From Pedobacter ghigonis (GTDB lineage: Bacteria; Bacteroidota; Bacteroidia; Sphingobacteriales; Sphingobacteriaceae), in NCBI RefSeq assembly GCF_903166585.1, contig NZ_CAESCM010000002.1:1-64000 (forward strand): a stretch of DNA of 64,000 bases. The letters run 5' to 3'. The translations under genes were made by a program, and so were the position numbers. Positions 9,424 to 18,116 of this stretch are shown piece after piece; the stretch's first letter is position 1, and the number at the start of each line of letters is the position of its first letter. The notes below the pieces were generated by a model. That model worked only from the letters and a program-made list of their open reading frames with translations, ran no database searches and was not told the DNA's origin.

Positions 9424-9549
9424 GGATTGGGTATTGATATAAAAACTAAACTAATTGGCCCAAGTTATACTTTTGCCAATTAGTTAGCTTAAAAATCATG
9501 CCCTTTTTACATTGTCACGAATTAGATGTTAGTGTGGTGACGATTTGAA

Positions 9550-10392
9550 TTAATCTTTGAGCATCTGCTTTAAATATTTTACAGGCATTGCGATAGTTGT
9601 TTCATCTGATAAACTCCCTGAAATTTTATCGATTTTAACTTTGTCTATCTTAATACTAGAATTTTCAAAAGTATTAACCGTTAAATTTTCAATGTTTGTG
9701 TTTTCCTTCTCCTCTGCCTCAATGTTTACGGATGAGTTTTTACAGCTGATATTTAAATTTTTGTAATTGTTGTTGCCAGAATTAAATGCTGCACTATCCA
9801 GGTTGATGTTTAACTTTTTAATTTCAGTTTGATTAATTACCCTTGTAGCCTTTACATTTGAACTAAATGTTATAGGTGAACCAAATGTTAGCCGTCCTGA
9901 ATTTTTCATGTTAATGTTTAAACTGTCTGTTTTTGCAGTTAAAGTCAGGTTTGCTGCGTTATTCAAGGTAAGTTTATCAATATTTGGACTATATATTAAA
10001 ATAACTACTTCGTATCGAATACGAGCTGATTTGCTTTCTTTGTCATCAAAATTAATTTGCAATACACCATTGCTATTCACATTTATTTTGATGTTTTCTT
10101 TCAGGCCAGCAGGTACCTTTACGCCTGAAACCGTACTTTTAATAAAGTGAAGTTCAAGGGCATTTCTTTGTGCATCTGGAATATTAACAGCGGTGAATGA
10201 AGTTTTGATTGGAATCGAAATTCTATCCTGACTCACCTTGTCAAAAGGTTCTGCATTTATCTCTTGCTCCTCTACAAAATTATCACCCGTTGATGGTTTA
10301 TAATTCATTTTAACATTTACGGCCACAACTAGTATTGGGATAATAATGAGCAGTGCTGCAAGTGCGATTAGTAATTTATTACTTGTTTTCAT
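9550..10392 (-). CDS. Membrane-anchored GIN-domain-like (DUF2807) protein
   Basis: A 280-residue protein with an N-terminal membrane anchor or uncleaved signal (about 7-25). The rest is a repetitive beta structure rich in Asn, Ser and Leu (DKLTLNNAANLTLTAKTDSLNINMKNSGRL, then NLNISCKNSSVNIEA), typical of the putative auto-transporter adhesin head GIN domain. It is the last gene of the ABC/GntR operon (4 bp after the GntR stop), an arrangement that suggests an envelope stress or membrane-surface role. The DUF2807 assignment is by pattern, not by a diagnostic residue. Confidence 0.7.
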   Translation of the reverse strand: MKTSNKLLIALAALLIIIPILVVAVNVKMNYKPSTGDNFVEEQEINAEPFDKVSQDRISIPIKTSFTAVNIPDAQRNALELHFIKSTVSGVKVPAGLKENIKINVNSNGVLQINFDDKESKSARIRYEVVILIYSPNIDKLTLNNAANLTLTAKTDSLNINMKNSGRLTFGSPITFSSNVKATRVINQTEIKKLNINLDSAAFNSGNNNYKNLNISCKNSSVNIEAEEKENTNIENLTVNTFENSSIKIDKVKIDKISGSLSDETTIAMPVKYLKQMLKD

Positions 10393-10396
10393 TCTT

Positions 10397-10771
10397 TTAA
10401 GCGTTAAAGTTTTCTTTTACAAACGTTTTGTATTGGTTTTCCAGTTCATCAAAACCAATGTTTAGCAGGTAAATATTCCTGAAAACTGTAGGCAACTCAT
10501 CTGTTATAAACTGTTGTTTGCGGTAGTTTTTTACATTATCCGCTGCTGCTTCATCTACAAAAAAACCTATTCCTCTTTTGTTGTTGATGATGTTTTTATT
10601 TTGCAGCAACTCGTAGGTACGCATTACTGTATTGGGGTTTACCTCCATTTCTACAGCCAGTTCCCGTACCGAAGGAACTTTCTCGTCAGCTTTCCATTTT
10701 CCTAGCAAAATATGCTCACAAACATACTCTGCTATTTGAAGGTATATCGCCTTGTTATCTCTAAATTCCAT
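10397..10771 (-). CDS. GntR family (YtrA-type) transcriptional regulator
   Basis: A 124-residue regulator with only a winged helix-turn-helix (about 8-72: VPSVRELAVEMEVNPNTVMRTY region) and a short C-terminal helical tail, the size typical of the YtrA subfamily. YtrA regulators usually repress ABC exporter operons to which their gene belongs. Here it lies downstream of an ABC ATPase and permease gene (18 bp gap) and upstream of the GIN-type gene. A palindrome overlapping the operon promoter at 12435-12458 is the likely operator. The inducing signal is unknown; antibiotics or envelope stress are common for the subfamily. Confidence 0.92.
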   Translation of the reverse strand: MEFRDNKAIYLQIAEYVCEHILLGKWKADEKVPSVRELAVEMEVNPNTVMRTYELLQNKNIINNKRGIGFFVDEAAADNVKNYRKQQFITDELPTVFRNIYLLNIGFDELENQYKTFVKENFNA

Positions 10772-10789
10772 ATCTATACCTTTTTAAAA

Positions 10790-11599
10790 TTAAACTTCTT
10801 TTTCCTTAAGGCGAACATAAGTGATTAGCCAAATGATCAGGCTGAGTGCAACCGACGACCAGAAAAATATCGTAAACACGAAGTCCCTTTCAGTGGTGTT
10901 TATACTCTGTATACGACTTTTACCCTCAGTTACCCAACTTCCAAACTTGATGGTTAAGAAAATGACGCAAGAAAATATAGCTGTCACTGATACAGCTGTT
11001 TTAATGTAATGAAAGCGATTAAAATAGACCGAACCTAAAAGAAAAATACTGGTGACAAAGAATGGCAATGCAAACAGGTATTTAAACTCCCTTTCATCTG
11101 TCATATCATCTGCTATGGTTCCGAAAGTTATTAAAGTAAGTTTGTTAGTTTTATAGTTTATTTCTTGTCGACCTTCCCATAAACCGTTTAAATGGCTTAG
11201 AAATGCCTGATCGATTAAATAAAAAATGATTAAATAACTTGCAATGCTCAGGAGGGTGAAGAGAATGGCGCAAACAAATTTTTCTGTTATAGATGCCGGT
11301 GTCATAAGCTCCATAATTGCCTTTGGTTTTTGGCCTAGTAAATTAAAATAACTGCTTGCTTCTATACTGATAAACAAAAATCCAACGAGCAAAAAGATCA
11401 GAGGTCTGAAACCTAAAGTAACGTGGTTATGATTATCCCAACGAAGGTAGGGGGAATCGGTTTTTGGCATATTGAAAAAATAAAATCCAATTATAATGCC
11501 GGCTAATACCACCAGACTCATCAGATAAATTTTTCCAAATTCCAGCCATTGTCTTTTAAGCAATAAGCCAAATCGATTTATATTAAAAGTGTTGTTCAT
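10790..11599 (-). CDS. ABC-2 type permease-like membrane protein
   Basis: A 269-residue integral membrane protein with six or seven hydrophobic segments (about 22-42, 72-92, 108-130, 178-198, 208-226, 245-262). No sequence motif is diagnostic, but it lies 3 bp after the ABC ATPase gene and has the size and topology of an ABC-2 membrane subunit. The cytoplasmic stretch MELMTPASITEKFVC between TM2 and TM3 resembles the coupling region of such permeases. Substrate unknown. Confidence 0.78.
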   Translation of the reverse strand: MNNTFNINRFGLLLKRQWLEFGKIYLMSLVVLAGIIIGFYFFNMPKTDSPYLRWDNHNHVTLGFRPLIFLLVGFLFISIEASSYFNLLGQKPKAIMELMTPASITEKFVCAILFTLLSIASYLIIFYLIDQAFLSHLNGLWEGRQEINYKTNKLTLITFGTIADDMTDEREFKYLFALPFFVTSIFLLGSVYFNRFHYIKTAVSVTAIFSCVIFLTIKFGSWVTEGKSRIQSINTTERDFVFTIFFWSSVALSLIIWLITYVRLKEKEV

Positions 11600-11602
11600 G
11601 GT

Positions 11603-12430
11603 TTAGCTGAATAGAGGTTTAAATTTGTTTTTTTCGGCAAGGATGGCATTAAATAGCAATTCTATATCCAGTTTACTTTCTTCGTGATGATAGTTTGGCA
11701 TTACGGCATTGTAACCTGATAAGGAAGGCTCTGAATAAAAAATGCTTTCATCTATTTCTTTTACTTTTTTAAAAGTGAGTTTAGTGGTAATTTCTTCTAC
11801 CGAAGCCTTTAGCGCAACATCATTTTCATCGAGCATGATTATGGTATCGATTAAGTTATCCAAATCCCTTACTTGATGGGTTGAAATGATGATGCAACGC
11901 TCATCGGTTAATGCAGAAGCCATAATTTTCCTAAACTGTGCTTTTGATGGAATATCCAAGCCGTTGGTTGGCTCGTCCATAATAACCAGTTTGGCCTGAG
12001 TAGCTAAGCCAAAAGCGATGATAAATTTTTTCTTTTGACCATAACTCATATCAATCAGTTTATTGGTTACCGGAATATCAAACTCTTTTAAAAGCGTGGC
12101 CAGGTATTGGTGGTCGAAGTTGGGGTAAAAAGGCGCATTCGCTTTGAGGTACGAATCGATTTTTACCGGTGGTAAATAAAATTCTTCGGGGATAAAACAA
12201 ATTTGCGCTAATAAGGCCGGTTGTCTCTTTGCAGGATTAAAGCCCATTACATCGAGCTTACCACTTTGGGCATAAACCAAACCCGCAAGGTTTTTGAGCA
12301 GGGTTGATTTACCCGCACCGTTTTTTCCAAGCAAACCATAAATATGACCATTGCTTAAACGCATGCTCATATTTTTAAATAATGGCTTATGCTTGCTGTA
12401 GCCAAAATTCAGGTTGTTAATTTCGATCAT
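11603..12430 (-). CDS. ABC transporter ATP-binding protein (YtrB-like)
   Basis: A 275-residue ABC ATPase when started at the ATG at 12430 (MIEINNLNFGYSKHK), the natural start for this fold; an upstream in-frame ATG at 12517 would add 29 residues that read through the promoter and is rejected. Walker A GKNGAGKST, signature MSYGQKKK, Walker B LVIMDEPTNGLD and the switch His in ISTHQVRDL are all present. It heads the operon ATPase - permease - GntR - GIN protein, the classic YtrA-type exporter layout. Confidence 0.93.
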   Translation of the reverse strand: MIEINNLNFGYSKHKPLFKNMSMRLSNGHIYGLLGKNGAGKSTLLKNLAGLVYAQSGKLDVMGFNPAKRQPALLAQICFIPEEFYLPPVKIDSYLKANAPFYPNFDHQYLATLLKEFDIPVTNKLIDMSYGQKKKFIIAFGLATQAKLVIMDEPTNGLDIPSKAQFRKIMASALTDERCIIISTHQVRDLDNLIDTIIMLDENDVALKASVEEITTKLTFKKVKEIDESIFYSEPSLSGYNAVMPNYHHEESKLDIELLFNAILAEKNKFKPLFS

Positions 12431-12434
12431 ATCT

Positions 12435-12458
12435 ACTGTATTAGTTAAATAATACACT
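12435..12458. promoter_or_regulatory. Predicted GntR operator (24-bp palindrome)
   Basis: ACTGTATTA-GTTAAA-TAATACACT: 9-bp arms with one mismatched pair around a 6-bp spacer. It starts 5 bp from the ATPase ATG and overlaps the predicted transcription start of the operon that encodes the GntR regulator. The arrangement fits an autorepressor site. Confidence 0.65.
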
Positions 12459-12488
12459 AAAGTATAATTGATTTTTGAATCTGCCAAA
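12457..12488 (-). promoter_or_regulatory. Promoter of the ABC/GntR operon
   Basis: Reading the minus strand: -33 TTTG (12488-12485), a 20-nt spacer, then TACTTTAG (12464-12457), a one-mismatch TAnnTTTG. The start of transcription would fall inside the palindrome at 12435-12458. Confidence 0.6.
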
Positions 12489-12721
12489 TTTTTGACGATT
12501 TTTTTATTGGGCGGCAAAATAGTACCGCACTACGCTCTGCGCTCCATACTTTATAACACCTTTGTAAAATATAGATTAATCTCTGCGGTATTAAAACATC
12601 ATTCGGCTACAGATTGTATGTTTGTCGAAAACACAATGTAATCTAACAGCAAAGAAATAATTAATGGCTTGGCGATTCTTCGCGAAAGCTTTGCGCACTT
12701 TGCGGTTAACAATTTAAAACT

Positions 12722-13801
12722 ATGTCGAAATTATTTTCTCCCTTTAAAATAAAGGATGTAACCTTAAAAAATAGAATTGTTATTTCTCCAATGTGCCAGT
12801 ACTCTGCTGTTGATGGTTTTGCTAATGATTGGCACCTGGTACACCTGGGGAGTCGGGCAGTAGGCGGTGCCGGATTAATTATCCAGGAGGCTTCTGCCGT
12901 AACTGCCGATGGCCGGATTACCCATGCAGACTTGGGGATCTGGAAAGATGAACACATCGAAAAATTAAAACAGATCGTTTCCTTTATTCACGATAACGGA
13001 GCCATTGCTGGTATTCAATTGGCACATGCCGGCAGAAAAGCCAGTTGCGAACTACCCTGGAATGGTGGCGAGCAAATTGCCGAAGGCGAAAATAGCTGGC
13101 AACCTGTTGCACCATCGCCCATTTCTTTTAAACCAGGCCAGGTGGTGCCACACGAGCTGAGCATTAAAGAAATCCAGGATATTGTTTTTGCTTTCAGGGC
13201 CGCTGCAAAACGCGTATTGGCTGCAGGTTATAAAGTTGTAGAAATACATGCTGCACATGGCTATTTGTTACACGAATTTTTTAGTCCGTTAAGTAATAAA
13301 CGCAGCGATGTATATGGTGGAAGCTTTGAAAACAGGATTCGTTTGGTGATTGATGTAGTAGAGGCCGTACAATCGGTTTGGCCGGCAGAGTTACCTTTAT
13401 TTGTACGGATTTCGGCTACCGACTGGACCGAAGGTGGCTGGAATGAAAACGATTCGCTGCAACTGACAGCAGTTTTAAAAGACCGTGGGGTAGATTTGAT
13501 CGATGTTTCTTCTGGTGGGAATGTACCCGATGCCTTTATTCCGGCCGGACCAAATTATCAGGTTCCCTTTGCCGATAAAATCCGCAATGAAATTGGCATT
13601 TACACTGGCGCAGTAGGGGTGATTGTAGATGCACATCAGGCAGAAGAAATTTTGCAGGAAGAAAAGGCTGACTTAATCTTTATTGCCCGCGAATCGTTGC
13701 GCGATGCTTATTTCCCTACACATGCAGCACAGGTGCTTGGCGATGATGTTGAATGGCCGAACCAGTACGTAAGGGCAAAAAGAGAAACGTTAAAGAAATA
13801 G
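12722..13801 (+). CDS. NADH:flavin oxidoreductase (Old Yellow Enzyme, YqjM/NamA type)
   Basis: A 359-residue FMN-dependent ene-reductase. It opens LFSPFKIKDVTLKNRIVISP and continues MCQYSA with Cys25, the redox-tuning cysteine of the YqjM class. IQLAHAGRKAS, EIHAAHGYLLHEFFSPLSN and KRSDVYGGSFENR are the conserved active-site and FMN-binding stretches. The family reduces activated C=C bonds with NAD(P)H and may detoxify electrophiles. Length is normal for the class. It is transcribed alone; a possible TATGTTTG box lies about 100 bp upstream (12617-12624) without a matching -33 element. Confidence 0.95.
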   Translation: MSKLFSPFKIKDVTLKNRIVISPMCQYSAVDGFANDWHLVHLGSRAVGGAGLIIQEASAVTADGRITHADLGIWKDEHIEKLKQIVSFIHDNGAIAGIQLAHAGRKASCELPWNGGEQIAEGENSWQPVAPSPISFKPGQVVPHELSIKEIQDIVFAFRAAAKRVLAAGYKVVEIHAAHGYLLHEFFSPLSNKRSDVYGGSFENRIRLVIDVVEAVQSVWPAELPLFVRISATDWTEGGWNENDSLQLTAVLKDRGVDLIDVSSGGNVPDAFIPAGPNYQVPFADKIRNEIGIYTGAVGVIVDAHQAEEILQEEKADLIFIARESLRDAYFPTHAAQVLGDDVEWPNQYVRAKRETLKK

Positions 13802-13921
13802 TTTGATTATTAAGATTTTGAGAGGTTTAAAATAAACAGGAGGATGTCTCAAAAATATAGAATTGCTATTCTTAGGAATAATTTATTGCATAAATCAATT
13901 AAGTGACAGCTCATCCAAGGT

Positions 13922-14094
13922 CGTCATTTCGAGCGGAGTGCAAGGTAGCCGAGAAATCTGCTTAAAGATCTCTCCATTTCGCTGCGCTTCAGTCGAGATG
14001 ACGATTCTTCTATCGGGTCTGTCAATGATAGCTTGTCGAAGGACCTGTCGAAATGCTTTTGAAAGCCCTTCGACAGGCTCAACGTGACAAATTT
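13922..14094. repeat. Two adjacent dispersed palindromic repeats
   Basis: First element (13922-14003): CGTCATTTCGAGCGGAGTG at the left and GTCGAGATGACG at the right form a long imperfect inverted repeat. Similar copies lie at 37840 and 42660. Second element (about 14030-14090): TGTCGAAGG and CCTTCGACA arms followed by GGCTCAACGTGAC. Both are classic intergenic repeat types of Bacteroidota. The 295-bp gap is between convergent genes, so they may serve as terminators. Confidence 0.8.
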
Positions 14095-14096
14095 TA

Positions 14097-16415
14097 TTAT
14101 TTAGCTACAGTAAAAGGGATGTAAAGCCCGAAAGTAATATTCCTTCCAGGGTTGTAAACGCCAAGATTAAGGTTTTGCGAATCGATACGTCCTGGTTTTA
14201 ACCTGCTTAATGCATCGTAATATTTATGATCTAACAGGTTGTTTGCAGAAACAGATAATTTAACGGGTTGTTTGCCCAGATTAAAGGTTGCACCAATACC
14301 TGCATTTAACAACGTATAGCCACTGGTTGGTGTTTCGAAAACATCATCAACACGCGTTTGTTTAAAAGCCGAATTAATACCAACTGATAAATATGCATCA
14401 TTTGTACCTTTTAGTTTAGGTTCAAAACGCAATTCGTTACGCAATGTTCCGGCCGGCGTAAATGCAAGCGGCCTGTTTAAGGTGTTGTTTTGCGCGTGCA
14501 CATAACCAAAAGTATTTTCGAAGTGGATAAAGGGAACCGGATGTATGGTTAGGCTGGCTTCGGTACCAAAAAGGTTGGCATTTACCTGACCATAACGGTA
14601 TACCGGATAATCGTCGCCTTCGGCTGTAATTCGCTCTCCGTTAGTTGATGCATAAATAAAGTTGTGGATGTAATTGTTGTAAATACTTACACTGGCACTC
14701 ACAATTTTGCCTTCATACTCTAAAGCGGCATCAACCTGGTAACTGCGCTCGGGGTTTAAATTTGGGTTACCAATTTCATACCTGAAAGTTCCTTCATGCA
14801 CGCCATTCGAAGCCAGTTCGGCCGGGTTAGGTGCACGGAAAGCCGATCCTGCATTTGCTTTAAAATTCAATTCGTCGTTAAACTGGTGCGTAAAACCTAA
14901 GGCACCGCTAACGTTCGAAAATTTATTCTGGAAAGGTGCAAATTGCTCCTCGCCATCTACAAACAATTGTTTTCCGTTATTTTTTCTGTAATCGTAACGG
15001 GCACCAATGCTAAAGGTGCTGTTCTCCCAGTTTTTCTTGGCATAAGCAAAAACACCAATACCATATGTGTTATAATCCGGGATCAAAAACTCATCATTTG
15101 CTTTGTTTTCACTGTGACCGGCATCTGCACTTACTCCAAATACCGGTTGCCATCCATTGGTTTCGTGGATATAATATTTCAAATCGGCATTGTAAGTTTT
15201 AAGGTCGAAGAATAATGATGGATCTGGTCCTTCTTCCAGTTCGCGGCGCTGGTTTTGCTGAAAACCAAAATCAGCCTTTAAATTGCCGTTGCCAATAATA
15301 AAATTGTTGTTTAAGGCTACTTTAAAGTGCCTGATATCCTGACGTGGGTAATCTAAAGTACGGCTTTTGTAATCATCGTTGGTAAAAGCACCCCCGTCTT
15401 CTTTAACAAAATTTCCGTTGTCATCTAAAGCGGGCTCGTAAAAACCAATGTTGTTGCGGAAATTCGAAACGTTTAAGTGTGTATAGCCCCAGCTTTTGTT
15501 TAAACCCACCATTCCGCTTAAATCGGTTTCGTTAAAGCCCGAATTAGGGAAATATCCGGTAGGTGTTTTAAAGGAATATGCGTTTTTATAAGTACCCCTT
15601 GCTCTCCAAACAAATCCGTTTTCGTTACCGTTTAACATTAACGAGTTTGCAGTAAGACCGTTATTGGTTGAGTAATTGGTTATAAACTCTCCTTTAACCT
15701 GACCTTCGGGTGCAGTACTTGGCTCCAATAAATTAATTACACCACCAAGCGCATCAGAACCATACATTAAAGAGGCTGCACCACGTAAAATCTCCACACG
15801 GTCTGATTTGAACTGGTCGATTTCAATGCCATGTTCATCGCCCCATTGCTGACCTTGTTGTTTAATTCCGTCATCTAAAGTTACAATACGGTTGTAACCT
15901 AAACCTCTGATTACCGGTTTAGAAATAGAAGGACCGGTTGTAATCTGCGAAACACCAGGAACCTTAGCTAAGGCATCAATTAAATTGTTAGCCGGTTGCA
16001 AAAGCTGATCCTTACCCACCACAGCCGATGAGGCACTGTTTCTTTTACTGGTACTACTGATCAAGCTTCCGGTAATTACAATTTCTTTGGTTTCGATAGC
16101 GGTAGGCTGTAGCGAAAACTGCAGGCCTGCACCGGTAGAAAGGTTAACCATTTGTGTGGCCGTTTTGTAGCCTACATAATGAACCTCAACCAGATAAGTA
16201 CCTTTTGTAGGAAGGTTTTTAAGTGTAAAAGCACCATCGTTGTTGGTTACCGCTGTAACCTTTAAATCGGGTATAAAAATAGTAGCACCCGGTAATGTTT
16301 GTTTGGTACTGGCATCAATAACCTGACCTGTTATATCTTTTAATGCCGTGGCAAATGCTGTATTGCCCAATAATGTATATAGAATTACCAAGCCAATTAG
16401 CTGTAATTTTTTCAT
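14097..16415 (-). CDS. TonB-dependent outer-membrane receptor with CarboxypepD_reg-like domain
   Basis: A 772-residue receptor when started at the ATG at 16415, which gives a proper signal peptide (MKKLQLIGLVILYTLLGNTA). After it come a carboxypeptidase regulatory-like domain (about 25-100), the plug (TKEIVITGSL to SLMYGSDALGGVINLL, about 115-235) and a beta barrel ending in GRNITFGLYIPFTVAK. The plug phrase GDEHGIEIDQFKSDRVEILR resembles siderophore/metal receptors of the ZnuD/iron-complex group. The small exported Cys/His-rich protein gene just upstream, on the same strand, supports a metal link. Substrate not determined. Confidence 0.93.
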   Translation of the reverse strand: MKKLQLIGLVILYTLLGNTAFATALKDITGQVIDASTKQTLPGATIFIPDLKVTAVTNNDGAFTLKNLPTKGTYLVEVHYVGYKTATQMVNLSTGAGLQFSLQPTAIETKEIVITGSLISSTSKRNSASSAVVGKDQLLQPANNLIDALAKVPGVSQITTGPSISKPVIRGLGYNRIVTLDDGIKQQGQQWGDEHGIEIDQFKSDRVEILRGAASLMYGSDALGGVINLLEPSTAPEGQVKGEFITNYSTNNGLTANSLMLNGNENGFVWRARGTYKNAYSFKTPTGYFPNSGFNETDLSGMVGLNKSWGYTHLNVSNFRNNIGFYEPALDDNGNFVKEDGGAFTNDDYKSRTLDYPRQDIRHFKVALNNNFIIGNGNLKADFGFQQNQRRELEEGPDPSLFFDLKTYNADLKYYIHETNGWQPVFGVSADAGHSENKANDEFLIPDYNTYGIGVFAYAKKNWENSTFSIGARYDYRKNNGKQLFVDGEEQFAPFQNKFSNVSGALGFTHQFNDELNFKANAGSAFRAPNPAELASNGVHEGTFRYEIGNPNLNPERSYQVDAALEYEGKIVSASVSIYNNYIHNFIYASTNGERITAEGDDYPVYRYGQVNANLFGTEASLTIHPVPFIHFENTFGYVHAQNNTLNRPLAFTPAGTLRNELRFEPKLKGTNDAYLSVGINSAFKQTRVDDVFETPTSGYTLLNAGIGATFNLGKQPVKLSVSANNLLDHKYYDALSRLKPGRIDSQNLNLGVYNPGRNITFGLYIPFTVAK

Positions 16416-16538
16416 GAGAATGTGTTGTAAATAAGAAGGATAGAAAAACCGAAAACATAGCACAAAAGCTGGCTAATGTTTAGTCTTTCGTATAAATAAT
16501 TTAATAAGCGCACGCAAATGGTGCAGGGGAGTAAAAAA

Positions 16539-16871
16539 TCAGGCTAGGGGTGGTCCGCGTAAGCTTGTGCGCTTTACTTCGGTAAAGGCATTTTTTAAGG
16601 TAGGCTCTGTAGGGTTAAAAATCTTGGCGCACAAAAAGATCCTGTAAATATGATGTGCAGATACATAGTTTTTTTCAAAACTTGCATTACAGATTAGACA
16701 GGTATCGCCATGCGCCTGAAGGTGACTAACGTGTTTACAGCTCACCTCTTTTTCTACAACCGGAATAGGCGTATGACTGTGGAGTACGCTCCATGGTGTT
16801 AAAGCAATAGCAAAAACAACCAGCATAAATGCCGATAAATATTTTTTGATATTTTTCCTGTGCTTTTTCAA
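16539..16871 (-). CDS. Small exported Cys/His-rich protein, possibly metal-related
   Basis: About 110 residues if started at TTG 16871 (KKHRKNIKKYLSAFMLVVFAI as signal/anchor). The mature part has HSHTP, then CKHVSHLQAHGDTCLICNAS, a dense Cys/His stretch including CLIC, and it ends SLRGPPLA, a C-terminal tail often seen in small Bacteroidota envelope proteins beside TonB receptors. The start is uncertain: an ATG at 16976 would add 35 residues without signal character, and ATG 16826 would leave a shorter signal. A TACTTTTG box overlaps the TTG. It precedes the TonB receptor by 123 bp on the same strand. Function unknown; metal binding is inference. Confidence 0.65.
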   Translation of the reverse strand: MKKHRKNIKKYLSAFMLVVFAIALTPWSVLHSHTPIPVVEKEVSCKHVSHLQAHGDTCLICNASFEKNYVSAHHIYRIFLCAKIFNPTEPTLKNAFTEVKRTSLRGPPLA

Positions 16872-17020
16872 CGCTCCAAAAGTAGCAATTCCTGAGCAAT
16901 TATATATATTTGAAAAGTAACATTGCTTTGATGCGGGTATAATCTGAAATTTTAGCAATCGTTTAAGATAACGCATTGAGCTACAGTCTCCATAAATTAA
17001 CGCAAATCGAAATTAACAAC

Positions 17021-17449
17021 ATGTCTATATTCGAATGGTTTTTTGAACGCGATAATCCCGGGCCTACAGGTACGGTGGAAACGTATCACCATAAATTACA
17101 CTGGCCACGCATCTGGATTATCATTGCAGGCACTGCCGCTTTAATGGCATTATTGTATTTTATCTATAGTGTGCCTTTTAATCGTTTGGAAAGTTTTATT
17201 TTGAGGGATGCTTGCCTGGCAACATTTTTTACATTGGCTTACCTTGTGCTATCCTTTTACGTTTATATTAAGCCCGATTACGACAATATGGGCTACCTCG
17301 GTTTTATCGATAATCCGTTTAAATACACCGATGATGTTAACCGGTTTATGATGTTTTTCCAGTTATTATTAATGCCCGGTAAAATTATTGCTATACCAAT
17401 TGTAAACATGTTTTCGTTATTTATTAACAGGAAAGAACTAAACCAATAA
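17021..17449 (+). CDS. Small membrane protein, unknown function
   Basis: 142 residues from the ATG at 17021 (MSIFEWFFERDNPGPTG); an in-frame ATG at 16976 is possible but adds 15 residues of poor character and overlaps the divergent gene. Two clear membrane segments lie near 33-54 and 67-84, with a third hydrophobic stretch near 107-130. There is no recognised domain. Its stop overlaps the next start (ATG at 17449), so it is translationally coupled to the thioredoxin-like gene and may be a partner of it. Confidence 0.8.
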   Translation: MSIFEWFFERDNPGPTGTVETYHHKLHWPRIWIIIAGTAALMALLYFIYSVPFNRLESFILRDACLATFFTLAYLVLSFYVYIKPDYDNMGYLGFIDNPFKYTDDVNRFMMFFQLLLMPGKIIAIPIVNMFSLFINRKELNQ

Positions 17450-18021
17450 TGGCTTTTATAAAGAAAAATCTCATTAATGCATTATTCATAGCTTTGCTAT
17501 TGGCCATAATATTGGTACCCGATGCCAAAGCTTTTTTAATTAAAGGTTTGATGGAGATTGGCTTTTACAAACCAAAAATTGAAGCTCCCACAGCGCCTGG
17601 CATGAGCCTGAGTGGCATCCTTTTTAAAGATGCAAAAGGTAATGTGGTTGATTTGGGCGATTTAAAAGGTAAAGTAATTTTCCTTAATTTTTGGGCCACC
17701 TGGTGCCCGCCCTGCCGTGCCGAAATGCCATCCATTAATAAATTGTACAAACAGTTTAAAGACGATAAAAATGTGGTCTTCATTTTTGCAGATGCTGATG
17801 GCGACCTTGGTAAATCTACCCGCTTTATGGCCGACCGTAAATATGAACTACCCGTTTACAAGGTAGAAAGCGATGTTCCTGAACAGATATTTGCTGGCTC
17901 ACTACCTACAACCATTGTTTTCGATAAACAAGGCCTGCTTTCTTTGCACCATGAAGGTGCTGCCGATTATGCGGATAAAAAAATCGTTGATTTCCTGAAT
18001 AAACTTAGCCGTTCAAACTAA
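17449..18021 (+). CDS. TlpA/ResA-like membrane-anchored thioredoxin
   Basis: 190 residues with one N-terminal membrane segment (about 9-30) and a periplasmic thioredoxin fold. The active site is WATWCPPCRAEMP with Cys86 and Cys89. NFWATWCPPC and the cis-Pro loop SLPTTIVFD are intact, so it should be redox-active, most likely a disulfide reductase for envelope proteins or cytochrome c maturation. It overlaps the previous small membrane protein gene by one base. Confidence 0.93.
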   Translation: MAFIKKNLINALFIALLLAIILVPDAKAFLIKGLMEIGFYKPKIEAPTAPGMSLSGILFKDAKGNVVDLGDLKGKVIFLNFWATWCPPCRAEMPSINKLYKQFKDDKNVVFIFADADGDLGKSTRFMADRKYELPVYKVESDVPEQIFAGSLPTTIVFDKQGLLSLHHEGAADYADKKIVDFLNKLSRSN

Positions 18022-18067
18022 TCAGGCTTTGCCCGGTTAAATTCTGATGATAAGATGATACTTGTAT

Positions 18068-18099
18068 TTTGGATATATGTAGTTGACTACATATATTTG
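18068..18099 (+). promoter_or_regulatory. Promoter of the GNAT-MarR operon
   Basis: -33 TTTG (18068-18071), 20-nt spacer, -7 TATATTTG (18092-18099): a near-perfect Bacteroidota promoter, 17 nt before the ATG at 18117. Confidence 0.85.
18073..18096. promoter_or_regulatory. Predicted MarR operator, perfect 11-bp inverted repeat
   Basis: ATATATGTAGT-TG-ACTACATATAT, perfect arms with a 2-bp centre, filling the space between the -33 and -7 boxes. The TAGTTGACTA core is typical of MarR-family sites, and the operon it controls encodes a MarR regulator. Confidence 0.8.
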
Positions 18100-18116
18100 A
18101 AGCAAATTATTATACT

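Noticed and set aside
12430..12517. N-terminal extension of the ABC ATPase from ATG 12517
   Set aside because: The extra 29 residues would be encoded by the promoter and operator region and are not part of the ABC fold.
13802..14096. Hidden gene or mobile element in the 13.8-14.1 kb gap
   Set aside because: The region consists of two known-type palindromic repeats; no transposase or coding frame.
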